From Curtobacterium guangdongense (GTDB taxonomy: Bacteria > Actinomycetota > Actinomycetes > Actinomycetales > Microbacteriaceae): DNA of 64,000 nt. A model generated the notes under the pieces. The model had not been told where the DNA came from, did no database searches, and was given only the letters and a program-made list of their open reading frames with translations. Below are positions 25,035-34,049 of the stretch, one piece after another. Position 1 is the first letter of the stretch. Each line of letters begins with the position of its first letter. A program made the translations under genes and the position numbers. The stretch is from NCBI RefSeq assembly GCF_049341845.1, contig NZ_JBMPIT010000011.1:20051-84050 (forward strand), given 5' to 3'.

Positions 25035-25583
25035 GTGAACACCGCACTCCTCGTCATGGACTACCAGAACGGCATCGTCGAGCGCCTCGGCACCGACGAG
25101 GGACTCGCCGCCGCGACCGCCGCGGTGTCGGCGGCGCGGGAGCGGAAGATCCCGGTGCTGTTCGTCCGCGTCGCGTTCCGACCCGGTGCGCCAGAGGCCG
25201 CGGCGACGAACAAGATGTTCGGGAGCATGGCGTCGCGGATGGCGCAGCAATCACCGGACGCGACCGAGATCCACCCGGCGTTCGGGGTCGGCGGCGACGA
25301 CATCGTGGTGACGAAGTTGCGCGTGAGTGCGTTCGCGGGTTCCGACCTCGACGTGCTCCTGCGCGGCCTCGACGTCCGGGACCTGGTGCTCTGCGGCATC
25401 GCCACGAGCGGCGTCGTGCTGTCGACGGTGCGGCAGGCGGCCGACCTGGACTTCGGGCTGACGGTGCTGTCGGATGCGTGCATCGACTCCGACCCGGAGG
25501 TGCACCGGGTGCTGCTCGAGAAGGTATTCCCGCGCCAGGCCGACGTGGTCACCACGGCTGAGTGGACCGCGTCACTCGGCTGA
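25035..25583 (+). CDS. Isochorismatase-like hydrolase without catalytic cysteine
   Basis: 182 residues from GTG. The fold is clear: ALLVMDYQNGIVERL (catalytic Asp at 9), VVTKLRVSAFAGSDLD with Lys near 93, and the motif LCGIATSGVVLSTVRQAADLDF. In cysteine hydrolases such as nicotinamidase the last motif is GxxTxxCV; here the Cys position is Val. True isochorismatases (PhzD type) also lack the Cys, so an isochorismatase-like rather than amidase reaction is more likely. Probably co-transcribed with the reductase. Confidence 0.82.
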   Translation: MNTALLVMDYQNGIVERLGTDEGLAAATAAVSAARERKIPVLFVRVAFRPGAPEAAATNKMFGSMASRMAQQSPDATEIHPAFGVGGDDIVVTKLRVSAFAGSDLDVLLRGLDVRDLVLCGIATSGVVLSTVRQAADLDFGLTVLSDACIDSDPEVHRVLLEKVFPRQADVVTTAEWTASLG

Positions 25584-25598
25584 CCGTGCCACGTCCGA

Positions 25599-28500
25599 TC
25601 AGGTGAGGAGCGAGCGGATGTCCTCGGCCGTCAGGTCGTCGGCGAACAGGGCGTCGTCGTCGATCATCGTGGCGAACAGCTGGGCCTTGCGGGCCGCGAG
25701 TGCGAGGACCTTCTCCTCGATGGTGTCCTCGGCGATGAGGCGGTTGACGTTCACCGACCGGGTCTGCCCGATGCGGTGGGTCCGGTCGACGGCCTGTGAT
25801 TCGGCAGCGGGGTTCCACCACGGGTCGAGGACGAACACGGTGTCCGCCTCGGTGAGGGTCAGCCCGAAGCCGCCGGCCTTGAGCGAGATGAGGAACGCCG
25901 GGGCGGTGCCGTTCCGGAAGCGGTCGATCACCTTCGTGCGGGCCCGCGTCGAGCCGTCGAGGTACTCGTACCCGATGCCGCGGTCGTCGAGGGCCGTGGA
26001 CACCATGCGGAGGAACGACGTGAACTGGCTGAACACGAGTGCCCGACGGCCCTCTGCCGCGAGCTGCTCCAGTTCGTCGAGCAGCAGCTCGAGCTTGGCG
26101 GACGGGATGTCCTCGGACTCCCCGGACACCAGCGCGGGCGAGAGCGCGAGCATCCGGAGCAGTGTGAGGGACCGGAACACGATCATCCGGTTGCGGTCGA
26201 GGTCGTCGATGAGGTCGAGCACCTTGAGGCGCTCCCGGTTGAGCGTGCGTTCGTAGACGTCCCGGTGCGCCGGGTCGAGCGTGACCCGGACGACCTGCTC
26301 CTGCTTCGGCGGGAGATCGGCGGCGACGCTCTCCTTCGTCCGCCGCAGCATGAGCGGACGGATACGACGGCGCAGGCGTGCGGTGAGCTCCTGCCGCGCG
26401 GCGCCACGGAGGTCGGGGGAGGCGAGGGGCTTCACGTAGTCGTCGCCGAACCGCGTCCACGACGACAGCAGCCCGGGCGCGACGATCGAGAACAGCGCCC
26501 ACAGGTCGGTCAGCCCGTTCTCGAGCGGGGTGCCGGTGATCGCGATCTTCACGGGAGCCTGCAGTTCGGCGGCCGCCCGGTGCGTCTGCGACTGCGGGTT
26601 CTTCACGAACTGCGCCTCGTCGAGGAGCAGCGCCGACCACGGCAGGTCCGTGTAGGCACGGGCGTCGAGTCGGAGCAGCGCGTAGGAGGTCACGACGACG
26701 TCCGATGCCGCCGCGGTCCTGGCGACGAGTGCGGGGTCCTTCAACGAGGTCGTCTCGATCGTGGCGACCCGCAGTGACGGGACGAACCGTGCTGCCTCCC
26801 CCGCCCAGTTCCCGACGACCGAGGTCGGTGCGACGACGAGGAACGGTGGGGCGTCGGGCTCGGTACCCCTGCGTGCGGCGATCATCGCGAGCGCCTGCAG
26901 GGTCTTGCCGAGTCCCATGTCGTCGGCGAGCACCCCGCCGATGCCGTTCGACACGAGGAACGACAGCCAGGCGTACCCGGACAGCTGGTACGGCCGCAGA
27001 TCGGCGTGGACGGTGTCCGGCACGGCGACGTCGCCGGGCGGAGACGCGTCGAGGAGCCGCGACGCCATGGCCGTCCACCGTTCGTCGTGGTCGGTCTCGT
27101 CGGCGAGCTGGTCGAACTCGGACCACAGCCCGGCCTGCAGGGGCGTGACCGTCATCGGCTGCGACGGCTCCCACTCGTTCTGGTCCCGGGCTTCGTCGAT
27201 GAGCTCCTTCAGCCGGTCGAACGCCGGGTCCGCGAGCGACAGGTACGAGTTGTCGACGAGCTTGAGCCGCCGCTGCCTGCTCGCGAGCGCGGTCAGGAGC
27301 GGCGTGAACGGGATCTCCTTGCCCTTGACGCTGACGATGATCCCGAGGTCGAACCAGTCGTGCTTGTCGGACGGCATCGTCGTGACGCGGATGTTCGGCT
27401 TGCCGGTCAGCCGTTCGTAGTCGAGGCGCTCGCCCTGCACGACGACCCGCACGCCGTGGTCGGGGAGCGCGGGGAGGAGCTCGTTCGCGAGCACCGCGAC
27501 GTCTGCGCCCTCGACCGTGCCGTCGACGAACCAGTCCAGCGACTCCGCCGCGTCGTCGGCGGCGCGGACACCGGTCAGGTCCGGCAGCGGCCCGTGCATC
27601 GACACCGGGTCCTTCCGGCCGTCGACGTGCCAGCGCCACTGCAGGTGTGCGACGTCGTCGGTCCGCGGCGCGCGGGCCGGTTCGAACGTGACGGTGAGCA
27701 CGAGTTCCGGGGGAGTCCGCTCGGGGAGCTCGATCGAGCCGTCCGAGCTGACCAGCCCGAGTGCGCCACGGAGTCGTGGTGACCAGTCCGCCAGGAACTC
27801 GGAGACCTCGGCCGCGGGGACCTGGATCCGGGTGCCCTCGACGAGCATGCGCCGCTGGTCCTCGGGCACGGGCTCCGGCGTCGGAGCGAGCTCGACGCGG
27901 AACTCCGGAGACTCGCGGAAGACGTAGAGCCCGTGGTCGCCGATGAGCCGAGCGGCGCCGTCCACCACGGGGCGGCCGTCGAGCACGGCGCTGGTGCCGA
28001 TCACGAGCCCGGCGTCCGAGCGAGCGACGTCGAGCAGGACGCGGGCTTCGGTGCCGAGCATGGCGCCCCCCTCGCGCTTCCCGGTCACGAACGCGACGCC
28101 GAGCGACGGAGCTTGTCGCAGCAATGGCCAGAGGAGCGGGCTCTGGAAGTCGTCGAGGTGGATCCAGTCGCTCTCCCCGGGGAGCCCGGCGAGGGCTCCC
28201 GCACGGTGCAGGGCGGCGAACTGCAGGAACCACGCGTGTTGTTCGGCGCCGAGGCCGAGCCGGTTCATCGAGTACGGGAGCGTGCCCCAGGTGAGCTGCC
28301 CACGCACCCAGTTGCCGGCATCGCTGCGGGTCACGGGTCGGACGCCGAGGCGTACCGACCGGGACGCCGTCGGGAGCGCCCGACCGGCCGATCGAGCGCG
28401 CGCAGCCATGCGGGCGGGCACCGCGTCGCGGAGCTCGAACTGCAGCCCCAGCGGGGTCGAGGTGGTGGACGTGACCGGTGGCGGGGTGTCGCCGGCGAGG

Positions 28501-28871
28501 CGGGCGACCTCGTGCCTCCAGTCCGGGGCCGGCGGAGCCGGTTCTTCCGGTCGTGGGCCGGCGTGCGCGGCCACGGCACGGGCGTTGATGGTGAGGAGCG
28601 CGGCGGCGACGTGCTTGCACTCGCCGCCGATCGGGCACGCGCAGCGGGACCGGACGGGGCGGACGAATTCGCCGCGTGCGGCGGTGGTGTCGACGTGGAC
28701 CTCGTACGGTTCGTCGGCGGAGCCGGCCACGACCCCGGTGATCGTGCCGTCGTCGTGCCAGGTGGCGTCGTCGACGAGCCCGCGGCGGACGATGTCCCGC
28801 GCGCGACCGAAGGTCTGCGGCCCGACGAATCGGATGACGTCGACGGCGTCGATCATCGGGGCGGCTGGCAC
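25599..28871 (-). CDS. SWIM zinc-finger Snf2/Rad54-type helicase
   Basis: 1090 residues from GTG 28871. An N-terminal SWIM zinc finger (CACPIGGECKHVAAALL near 73-89) is followed by a long linker and a Snf2 ATPase: DDMGLGKTLQALAMI near 650, LLLDEAQFVKN (DEAQ box), then helicase C-lobe motifs with GGFGLTLTEAD and VDRTHRIGQTRSVNV. Such HepA-like translocases remodel nucleoprotein complexes. It ends 15 bases from the convergent isochorismatase gene and is divergent from the BLUF gene. Confidence 0.9.
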   Translation of the reverse strand: MPAAPMIDAVDVIRFVGPQTFGRARDIVRRGLVDDATWHDDGTITGVVAGSADEPYEVHVDTTAARGEFVRPVRSRCACPIGGECKHVAAALLTINARAVAAHAGPRPEEPAPPAPDWRHEVARLAGDTPPPVTSTTSTPLGLQFELRDAVPARMAARARSAGRALPTASRSVRLGVRPVTRSDAGNWVRGQLTWGTLPYSMNRLGLGAEQHAWFLQFAALHRAGALAGLPGESDWIHLDDFQSPLLWPLLRQAPSLGVAFVTGKREGGAMLGTEARVLLDVARSDAGLVIGTSAVLDGRPVVDGAARLIGDHGLYVFRESPEFRVELAPTPEPVPEDQRRMLVEGTRIQVPAAEVSEFLADWSPRLRGALGLVSSDGSIELPERTPPELVLTVTFEPARAPRTDDVAHLQWRWHVDGRKDPVSMHGPLPDLTGVRAADDAAESLDWFVDGTVEGADVAVLANELLPALPDHGVRVVVQGERLDYERLTGKPNIRVTTMPSDKHDWFDLGIIVSVKGKEIPFTPLLTALASRQRRLKLVDNSYLSLADPAFDRLKELIDEARDQNEWEPSQPMTVTPLQAGLWSEFDQLADETDHDERWTAMASRLLDASPPGDVAVPDTVHADLRPYQLSGYAWLSFLVSNGIGGVLADDMGLGKTLQALAMIAARRGTEPDAPPFLVVAPTSVVGNWAGEAARFVPSLRVATIETTSLKDPALVARTAAASDVVVTSYALLRLDARAYTDLPWSALLLDEAQFVKNPQSQTHRAAAELQAPVKIAITGTPLENGLTDLWALFSIVAPGLLSSWTRFGDDYVKPLASPDLRGAARQELTARLRRRIRPLMLRRTKESVAADLPPKQEQVVRVTLDPAHRDVYERTLNRERLKVLDLIDDLDRNRMIVFRSLTLLRMLALSPALVSGESEDIPSAKLELLLDELEQLAAEGRRALVFSQFTSFLRMVSTALDDRGIGYEYLDGSTRARTKVIDRFRNGTAPAFLISLKAGGFGLTLTEADTVFVLDPWWNPAAESQAVDRTHRIGQTRSVNVNRLIAEDTIEEKVLALAARKAQLFATMIDDDALFADDLTAEDIRSLLT

Positions 28872-28981
28872 GGGTCCATCGTGCCAGCTACCACTGACTC
28901 CCGCGGTCGGAGCCGATGGCGCACAGCCACCCGGACAGGGGCTGTCAACGGCGGCGTCGGCAGGGCATGCTCGGAGGCACG

Positions 28982-29422
28982 ATGCTGCATTCACTGGTCT
29001 ACATGAGCTCTGCTCGCGAGCGCTTCGACGACGACGAGCTGGGGGCGGTCCTGTCGTACGCGCGGGAGCGGAACACCGGCGACGGTCTCTCCGGCCTCCT
29101 GGTCTACCGCGCCGGTCGGTTCATGCAGCTCCTCGAGGGGCCGTACGACGCCGTGATGGCGACGTACCGGCGGATCCTCGAGGACGATCGGCACCACGAC
29201 GTCTCCCTGCTCGTCGAGGAGTCGATCCACACGCGGCGCTTCCCGGAGTGGACCATGGCGTTCGACCGCGACGAGTCGTCAGCGTTGCCGGATGGGTTCA
29301 GCTCGTTCCTCGGCGCGGGGGACTCGAGCGCCGACCAGAGCCGAGCGCGCGAGCTGCTCCGTTGGTTCCGGAACCACCCGCTGGCCGATCCGACGGCAGC
29401 GGCGGGCAAGCACCGACGCTGA
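28982..29422 (+). CDS. BLUF-domain blue-light sensor
   Basis: 146 residues; ATG 28982 follows GGAGG. The BLUF domain fills residues 1-95 with the key flavin residues in place: Tyr7 (SLVYMS), Asn31 (RNTGDGLSG), Gln49 (FMQLLEGP), Trp90 and Met92 (FPEWTMAF). It binds FAD and signals on blue light. Only a 50-residue helical tail follows, so this is a short BLUF protein acting through a partner that is not obvious here; no EAL, GGDEF or PixE-type gene is adjacent. Confidence 0.9.
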   Translation: MLHSLVYMSSARERFDDDELGAVLSYARERNTGDGLSGLLVYRAGRFMQLLEGPYDAVMATYRRILEDDRHHDVSLLVEESIHTRRFPEWTMAFDRDESSALPDGFSSFLGAGDSSADQSRARELLRWFRNHPLADPTAAAGKHRR

Positions 29423-29519
29423 CGGCTACCGCTGCGCGAGCTCGGCTTGCGATTCGCGACCAGCTGACCAGCGATGTCGCCGATGAGGGTCTGTTCCTGC
29501 TCCGAGCGCAGGCGCCGAG

Positions 29520-29876
29520 CTAGTCGAGCCAGCGCACGCTCTCCGGGTCATCGATCAGTCCGTTCGCCCAATCGACGTGTCGGACCTCTCCGGGCCCGGA
29601 GGGGTCGTTGATCTCATTCACCCAGACAGTCTCCGCGAGGTCTGCCGGTGAGTTCGGATCGAACAGCGGGCTGAATTCTGCCAAGTTCCACCGCATCCCG
29701 TGAACAACTCCGTCACGAGTGTCACGGAACAGCAGGATCGCAACATCCTCCCGGTACGCCCGCCCAGCGACCCATCCGAAACGACCACCGAACAACTCAT
29801 CACGGTCGAACCGTTCGTGCGTCCGTTCGAGGAACTCGTTCGTGTACGCGAGATCGACGTTCGCGGCTGAGGACAT
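29520..29876 (-). CDS. Hypothetical protein
   Basis: 118 residues beginning MSSAANVDLAYTNEFLERTHERF; soluble, acidic, no cysteines, with tryptophans throughout (WVAGRAY, MRWNLAEF, ETVWVNE, HVDWANG, SVRWLD). I recognise no family. GC is lower than its neighbours. The upstream ribosome site is weak; an in-frame start at 29936 is possible. The flanks (29423-29519 and 29877-29995) hold no further gene. Confidence 0.55.
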   Translation of the reverse strand: MSSAANVDLAYTNEFLERTHERFDRDELFGGRFGWVAGRAYREDVAILLFRDTRDGVVHGMRWNLAEFSPLFDPNSPADLAETVWVNEINDPSGPGEVRHVDWANGLIDDPESVRWLD

Positions 29877-29995
29877 GCGATCAGTTGACCGCGTTGGCGT
29901 CGGAGTCGTCAACTGCAACCGCGTCGTCAGCGGCAACAGTCACCGGGACACCGACCGTTTGGGTCGGTTGGCGGATCCTGCGGACGAATTGCGGA

Positions 29996-31420
29996 CTACC
30001 GGCTCGTGGGAGCCTCGGATCCCGCGAGCTTGCTGTGCTTGCGGCTGTAGCCGAAGTACACCCCCAGCCCGATCGCGAACCACACCGCGAACCGCACCCA
30101 GGTCTCCCACTGCAGGAACGTGACGAGCCACAGTGACGCGATGACGCCGATGATCGGGACGATCGGCATCAGCGGCAGCGTGAACTGCCGCGGCAGGTCC
30201 GGCTGGGTGTAGCGGAGCACGACGACGGCGGTGCAGACCACGACGAAGGCGAGCAGGATGCCGATGTTCGTCAGCTCCGCGACGACGCCGATCGGCAGGA
30301 CCCCGGCGAGGACCGCCGACGCGATGCCGAGGATCCACGTGACGCGGGTCGGGACGTGGCGCTTCGGGTCGGTCTTCGAGAACCACTTCGGCATCAGGCC
30401 GTCGCGGCTCATCGAGAACCACACGCGTGAGGCGCCGAGCATGAACGTCACGAGCACCGTCACGATGCCGACGATCGCGCCGATGGCGATGATGTTCGCG
30501 ACGCCGCCGAGCCCGACGGATGCGAACGCCGACGAGAACCCGGAGGCGGGGTCGATGTCCGTGTACTTCTGCATGCCGGTGAGCACCAGGGTCGCGAGCA
30601 CGTAGAGCACCATCGAGATCGCCAGGGACAGCAGGATCGCCTTCGGCATGTGCTTGCGGGCGTCCTTCGACTCCTCGGCGGCGGTGGACATCGCGTCGTA
30701 GCCGAACACCGCGAAGAACACCGTCGCGGCGCCGGTCATCACGCCGCCGAAGCCGAACGGGAAGTAGGGCGAGTAGTTGGCGCTGTTGATGTGGAACACG
30801 CCGAGCACGACGATGAGCACCACGAGCAGGACCTTGATGCCGACGGCGACGAACTCGAACCGGGCGGCGCTCCGGATGCCGCGGGTCAGCACGAACGCGG
30901 TGAGCAGGCAGAGGATGATCGCGAACACGTCGATCACGTGGCCGTCTCCGGTGCCCGGTGCGCCGAGCATCCACGCGGGCAGGTCGATGCCGAACTGTCC
31001 GACCAGGAACCCGACGTAGCCGGAGATGCCGATCGCGACCACCGCCACGATCGCGGTGTACTCGAGCAGCAGGTCCCAGCCGATGAACCACCCGACGATC
31101 TCGCCGAGGACGGCGTACCCGTAGGTGTAGGCGCTGCCGGCCTTCGGGATCATCCCCGCGAACTCCGCGTACGACAGCGCCGCGGCGGCGCTCGCGACCC
31201 CCGCGACGAGGAACGAGATGAGCACCGCCGGACCCGCGATGCCGTGCGCGACGGTGCCGGCGAGGGTGAAGATGCCCGCGCCGATGATGCCGCCGATGCC
31301 GATGGCGGTGAGCTGCCAGAGGCCGAGGTGGCGTTTCAGGCCGTCCTCGCCCCCTGTTTCGTCGTCGATCTGGTCGATCGGCTTGCGGCGGAAGAGCGAG
31401 GGCTGCGGCGTCGTTGTCAC
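29996..31420 (-). CDS. APC-family amino acid permease (cationic type)
   Basis: 474 residues from GTG 31420, about 12 membrane helices. The first helix carries GIGGIIGAGIFTL (substrate-binding loop of APC carriers). AGVASAAAALSYAEFAGMIP follows, as in the CAT/YhdG group, and FFAVFGYDAMSTAAEESKD marks helix 6-7. The likely substrate is an amino acid, probably cationic, with protons; specificity cannot be fixed. Monocistronic. Confidence 0.88.
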   Translation of the reverse strand: MTTTPQPSLFRRKPIDQIDDETGGEDGLKRHLGLWQLTAIGIGGIIGAGIFTLAGTVAHGIAGPAVLISFLVAGVASAAAALSYAEFAGMIPKAGSAYTYGYAVLGEIVGWFIGWDLLLEYTAIVAVVAIGISGYVGFLVGQFGIDLPAWMLGAPGTGDGHVIDVFAIILCLLTAFVLTRGIRSAARFEFVAVGIKVLLVVLIVVLGVFHINSANYSPYFPFGFGGVMTGAATVFFAVFGYDAMSTAAEESKDARKHMPKAILLSLAISMVLYVLATLVLTGMQKYTDIDPASGFSSAFASVGLGGVANIIAIGAIVGIVTVLVTFMLGASRVWFSMSRDGLMPKWFSKTDPKRHVPTRVTWILGIASAVLAGVLPIGVVAELTNIGILLAFVVVCTAVVVLRYTQPDLPRQFTLPLMPIVPIIGVIASLWLVTFLQWETWVRFAVWFAIGLGVYFGYSRKHSKLAGSEAPTSR

Positions 31421-31545
31421 CCGGCCACTCTGCACCCTGCGGCGCTCCTGCGCGCGCACTGCGCGCCCGGCCCGCCGGGGGCGGTCACGGTGCGCGGACG
31501 GCGGACGGGAGGCTCCTCGCGGGCCCGCCACGAGCCTCCAGGCCG

Positions 31546-31878
31546 TCAGCCGGCCAGGTACGGAGCCCAGGGTGGCGGCGGGACTGCGCCGTTGGTGGCC
31601 ATGGCCAGCATCTGCCAGACGAGGGAGACGAGACCGGCGCCACCGATCACGATGCCGACCCACGCCCAGACGCGTGGGCCGATCCGCCTGCCGGCGATGG
31701 CGATCGCCCGCCACCCGCTGAGGACCGCCACGATGCCGAACACGGCGCACAGCACCACGTGACGGACCATCGACTCGGCGGGGATGACGACGCCGAGGTA
31801 GGCGGTGACGAGGCCGAGGACCACGGCGACGAACGCCGGGGCGGCTGGTGGCTCCTGATCGCGGGTGCGTGCAGCCAT
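31546..31878 (-). CDS. Small membrane protein, three helices
   Basis: 110 residues (MAARTRDQEPPAAP...), hydrophobic at about 17-37, 40-60 and 70-92, ending in a proline-rich tail (PPPPWAPYLAG). No family recognised. A GGAGGCTC/GAGCCTCC inverted repeat at 31507-31539 lies just beyond its stop and could terminate transcription. Confidence 0.6.
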   Translation of the reverse strand: MAARTRDQEPPAAPAFVAVVLGLVTAYLGVVIPAESMVRHVVLCAVFGIVAVLSGWRAIAIAGRRIGPRVWAWVGIVIGGAGLVSLVWQMLAMATNGAVPPPPWAPYLAG

Positions 31879-31972
31879 GTGCTGACCGTACCCGGGCTCG
31901 CGGATGTCCGGGAGACGCCGGTTCAGGGGGCAGCACCGGGCGTCCGGCCACCGACACGGGCATGCTGGGTGC

Positions 31973-32359
31973 ATGCGTTCGTTCGTCCGTGTCCTGCTCG
32001 GTCTCGCGCTGGTGTTCGCCGGCACGTCCCACCTCACCTTCGCCCGGCAGGAGTTCCGCGCGCAGGTCCCCGAGTTCGTGCCGATCGACGAGGACACCAC
32101 CGTCCTGGCATCCGGCGTCGCGGAGATCGGTCTGGGTTCGGCGCTGGTGCTGGCCTCGCGCCGTCGTCGGCTCGTCGGGACGGTCGTCGCGCTCTTCTTC
32201 GTCGCGGTCTTCCCGGGGAACATCGCGCAGTGGCTGAACCGTCGGGACGGCTTCGGCCTCGACTCCGACGAGAAGCGCATCGCCCGTCTCTTCGGCCAGC
32301 CGCTGCTGGTCGCCGCCGCGCTGTGGTCCACGCGCGGCGGGTCGCGTCAGCGGTCGTGA
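31973..32359 (+). CDS. DoxX-like membrane protein
   Basis: 128 residues, four predicted helices. The start MRSFVRVLLGLALVFAGTSHLTFAR and the central ASGVAEIGLGSALVLASRRR resemble the DoxX/DoxD-like family of small membrane proteins of uncertain function. The start was chosen at the first Met before the hydrophobic helix. Its stop overlaps the next start (TGATG). Confidence 0.75.
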   Translation: MRSFVRVLLGLALVFAGTSHLTFARQEFRAQVPEFVPIDEDTTVLASGVAEIGLGSALVLASRRRRLVGTVVALFFVAVFPGNIAQWLNRRDGFGLDSDEKRIARLFGQPLLVAAALWSTRGGSRQRS

Positions 32360-32775
32360 TGGCTGCGCGCGTGCAGTCCGGTGCGGTTCCGCCCGGACTC
32401 CCGTCCGGACTGGAGGCTCGGCACCGGTTGACGGGTGGGCGCCGCGTCGCGGACATGGTCGCCACCATCGCCGTCCTCACCATCGCGACGGCGGCTGCGG
32501 TGGTCGCGGGGTGGGGGATCGTGTTCCTCTCGCTCGCGTTCCACTCGTGCACCGCACCGGGGAACCGGTGTGACGAGACGCTCGGCGGGGTCGTGGTCTA
32601 CGCCGGGCCGGTCGCGGTCGCGTTGGTCCTGGTGCTCGCGATCGTCTTCTCGGTGCTGCGGATGGTTCGCCGACGGTTGGCGTGGCCGATCGCGGTGATC
32701 GGCTTGGCGGCGGTCGTCGCGGCGTTCTTCGCGGCGCTGCTGCTGGTGGACAGCGCCATCTCCCACGGGATCTGA
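32359..32775 (+). CDS. Small membrane protein, three helices
   Basis: 138 residues, starting within the DoxX gene's stop (TGATG), so the two are translationally coupled. Hydrophobic stretches near 36-62, 78-100 and 108-132, with two cysteines in the first external loop (FHSCTAPGNRCDETLGG). No family recognised. Possible partner of the DoxX-like protein. Confidence 0.65.
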   Translation: MAARVQSGAVPPGLPSGLEARHRLTGGRRVADMVATIAVLTIATAAAVVAGWGIVFLSLAFHSCTAPGNRCDETLGGVVVYAGPVAVALVLVLAIVFSVLRMVRRRLAWPIAVIGLAAVVAAFFAALLLVDSAISHGI

Positions 32776-32868
32776 ACCGGTTCCTCCACAGGGGGTCGTT
32801 CTGCTCGGTCCGTCCACCGGGTCCGATCCTGGCGCCCTGCACGGGGCTCGTTCCGCGAGCGTTGAGCC

Positions 32869-33306
32869 ATGCCAGACACCGACGTGCTCGACCGACTCGA
32901 GCGAACCGCAGTCCGTACCGATGACGACGTCGTCGACCTCGTCGTCGCGCTCCTCGAACGCCCGCACCGCCGACAGTGCTGGGTGCTGTTCCTCGGCGCC
33001 GATGCCGTGCCGATCCGATTCGTCATCCCCATCGGGGACCTGCCGTACCAACCGGACGACCACGTCGAGGACTTCGGCGCCCTCGTTGCGGACATCGTCG
33101 AACAGGTCGGCGCGGCCGAGGTGGTCCTGGCCTGGGAACGGCCGGGTGCCCTGCACCTGTACCCGGTCGACTGGGAGTGGGTCGACGCGATGGCGTGCAC
33201 GCTCGACGAACACCGTGTCCGGGTCCGCGGGCAGGTCGTGGTGCACGACGGCGGCGCGGCGTTCGTGGAGCTCGACGAGGACGAGGTGACCGAGGCCGCC
33301 GCGTGA
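32869..33306 (+). CDS. Hypothetical soluble protein
   Basis: 145 residues, soluble and acidic (MPDTDVLDRLERTAVRTDDDVV...). The pattern PIRFVIPIGDLPYQPD, then VVLAWERPGALHLYPVDWEWVDAM and HDGGAAFVELDEDEV, resembles uncharacterised actinobacterial proteins with a two-layer fold; I cannot name the family. Upstream ribosome site is weak. Convergent with the transglycosylase-like gene, 38 bases apart. Confidence 0.62.
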   Translation: MPDTDVLDRLERTAVRTDDDVVDLVVALLERPHRRQCWVLFLGADAVPIRFVIPIGDLPYQPDDHVEDFGALVADIVEQVGAAEVVLAWERPGALHLYPVDWEWVDAMACTLDEHRVRVRGQVVVHDGGAAFVELDEDEVTEAAA

Positions 33307-33344
33307 CAGCGGTGGTGCCGGCGGTCCCGGTGCTGCGCCCTGGG

Positions 33345-33965
33345 TCAGCCCTGCGGTGCGGTGTCGGGGACGGTCTCGCCCGTCAGACCCTCGACGACCT
33401 GCTTCGCCGTCGGCCAGAACTTCGCGTAGTGGTCCGGGTCGGCGTTCACCTGCACCGCGTGCGCCATCTGGGTCGGCGTCATCGTCTTCCAGCCCGGGAC
33501 CTTCACGAGCTTCGCGTAGAACATCGACGCCGCGGTGTACGGGTCCATCCGCTGCTCGTACGTGCCCCATGCGCCGTTGTCCCGCTGCTGGAACAGTCCG
33601 CGGCTGTCGGGCCCGACGGCGTCGCCGTGGTCCAGGTTCTGCAGCCCGGACTCGCCGATCGCGGTCATCACGCCGACAGCCTGCGTGTGCGGGCCGATGC
33701 CGAGCGCGCGTGCGGCCTCGATCACGGACGCGGCGTTGACGAGCCGGTCCTGGCAGTAGCCGGCGACCGGTCCCTCGGGCACCGCGATGCCGCCGACGGT
33801 CTTCGTGGCGGCGGCCGGGCAGGTGACGGCTCGCGGCGTGGACGACGAGCCACCGATGCCGGACAGGGAGTTCACCGCGATGACCACGAGCACGACGACA
33901 CCGATCCCGACGGCGACGATCCCAGCACCGAACACGGACGCCAGGGTGATGCCGACGCGGTGCAT
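33345..33965 (-). CDS. Membrane-anchored lytic-transglycosylase-like protein
   Basis: 206 residues; ATG 33965 follows GAGAGGA. One N-terminal helix (about 8-33) anchors it, then a linker and a lysozyme-like helical domain (about 75-195): VIEAARALGIGPHTQAVGVMTAIGESGLQNLDHGD, SRGLFQQRDNGAWGTYEQRMDPYTAASMFYAKL. The Glu in GESGL is the expected catalytic residue of this transglycosylase fold. Likely acts on cell-wall glycan outside the membrane. Confidence 0.78.
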   Translation of the reverse strand: MHRVGITLASVFGAGIVAVGIGVVVLVVIAVNSLSGIGGSSSTPRAVTCPAAATKTVGGIAVPEGPVAGYCQDRLVNAASVIEAARALGIGPHTQAVGVMTAIGESGLQNLDHGDAVGPDSRGLFQQRDNGAWGTYEQRMDPYTAASMFYAKLVKVPGWKTMTPTQMAHAVQVNADPDHYAKFWPTAKQVVEGLTGETVPDTAPQG

Positions 33966-34049
33966 GCGGGGGTCCTCTCGTCCGGGTGCCTGAACAAGGG
34001 TACGAGGGCGACCTGGGAAGCGCCGCCCTCGTGCCCGCCCCAATTCGGG

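Noticed and set aside
29423..29519. Possible short coding tail after the BLUF gene
   Set aside because: The frame has no start or ribosome site and lies beyond the BLUF stop codon.
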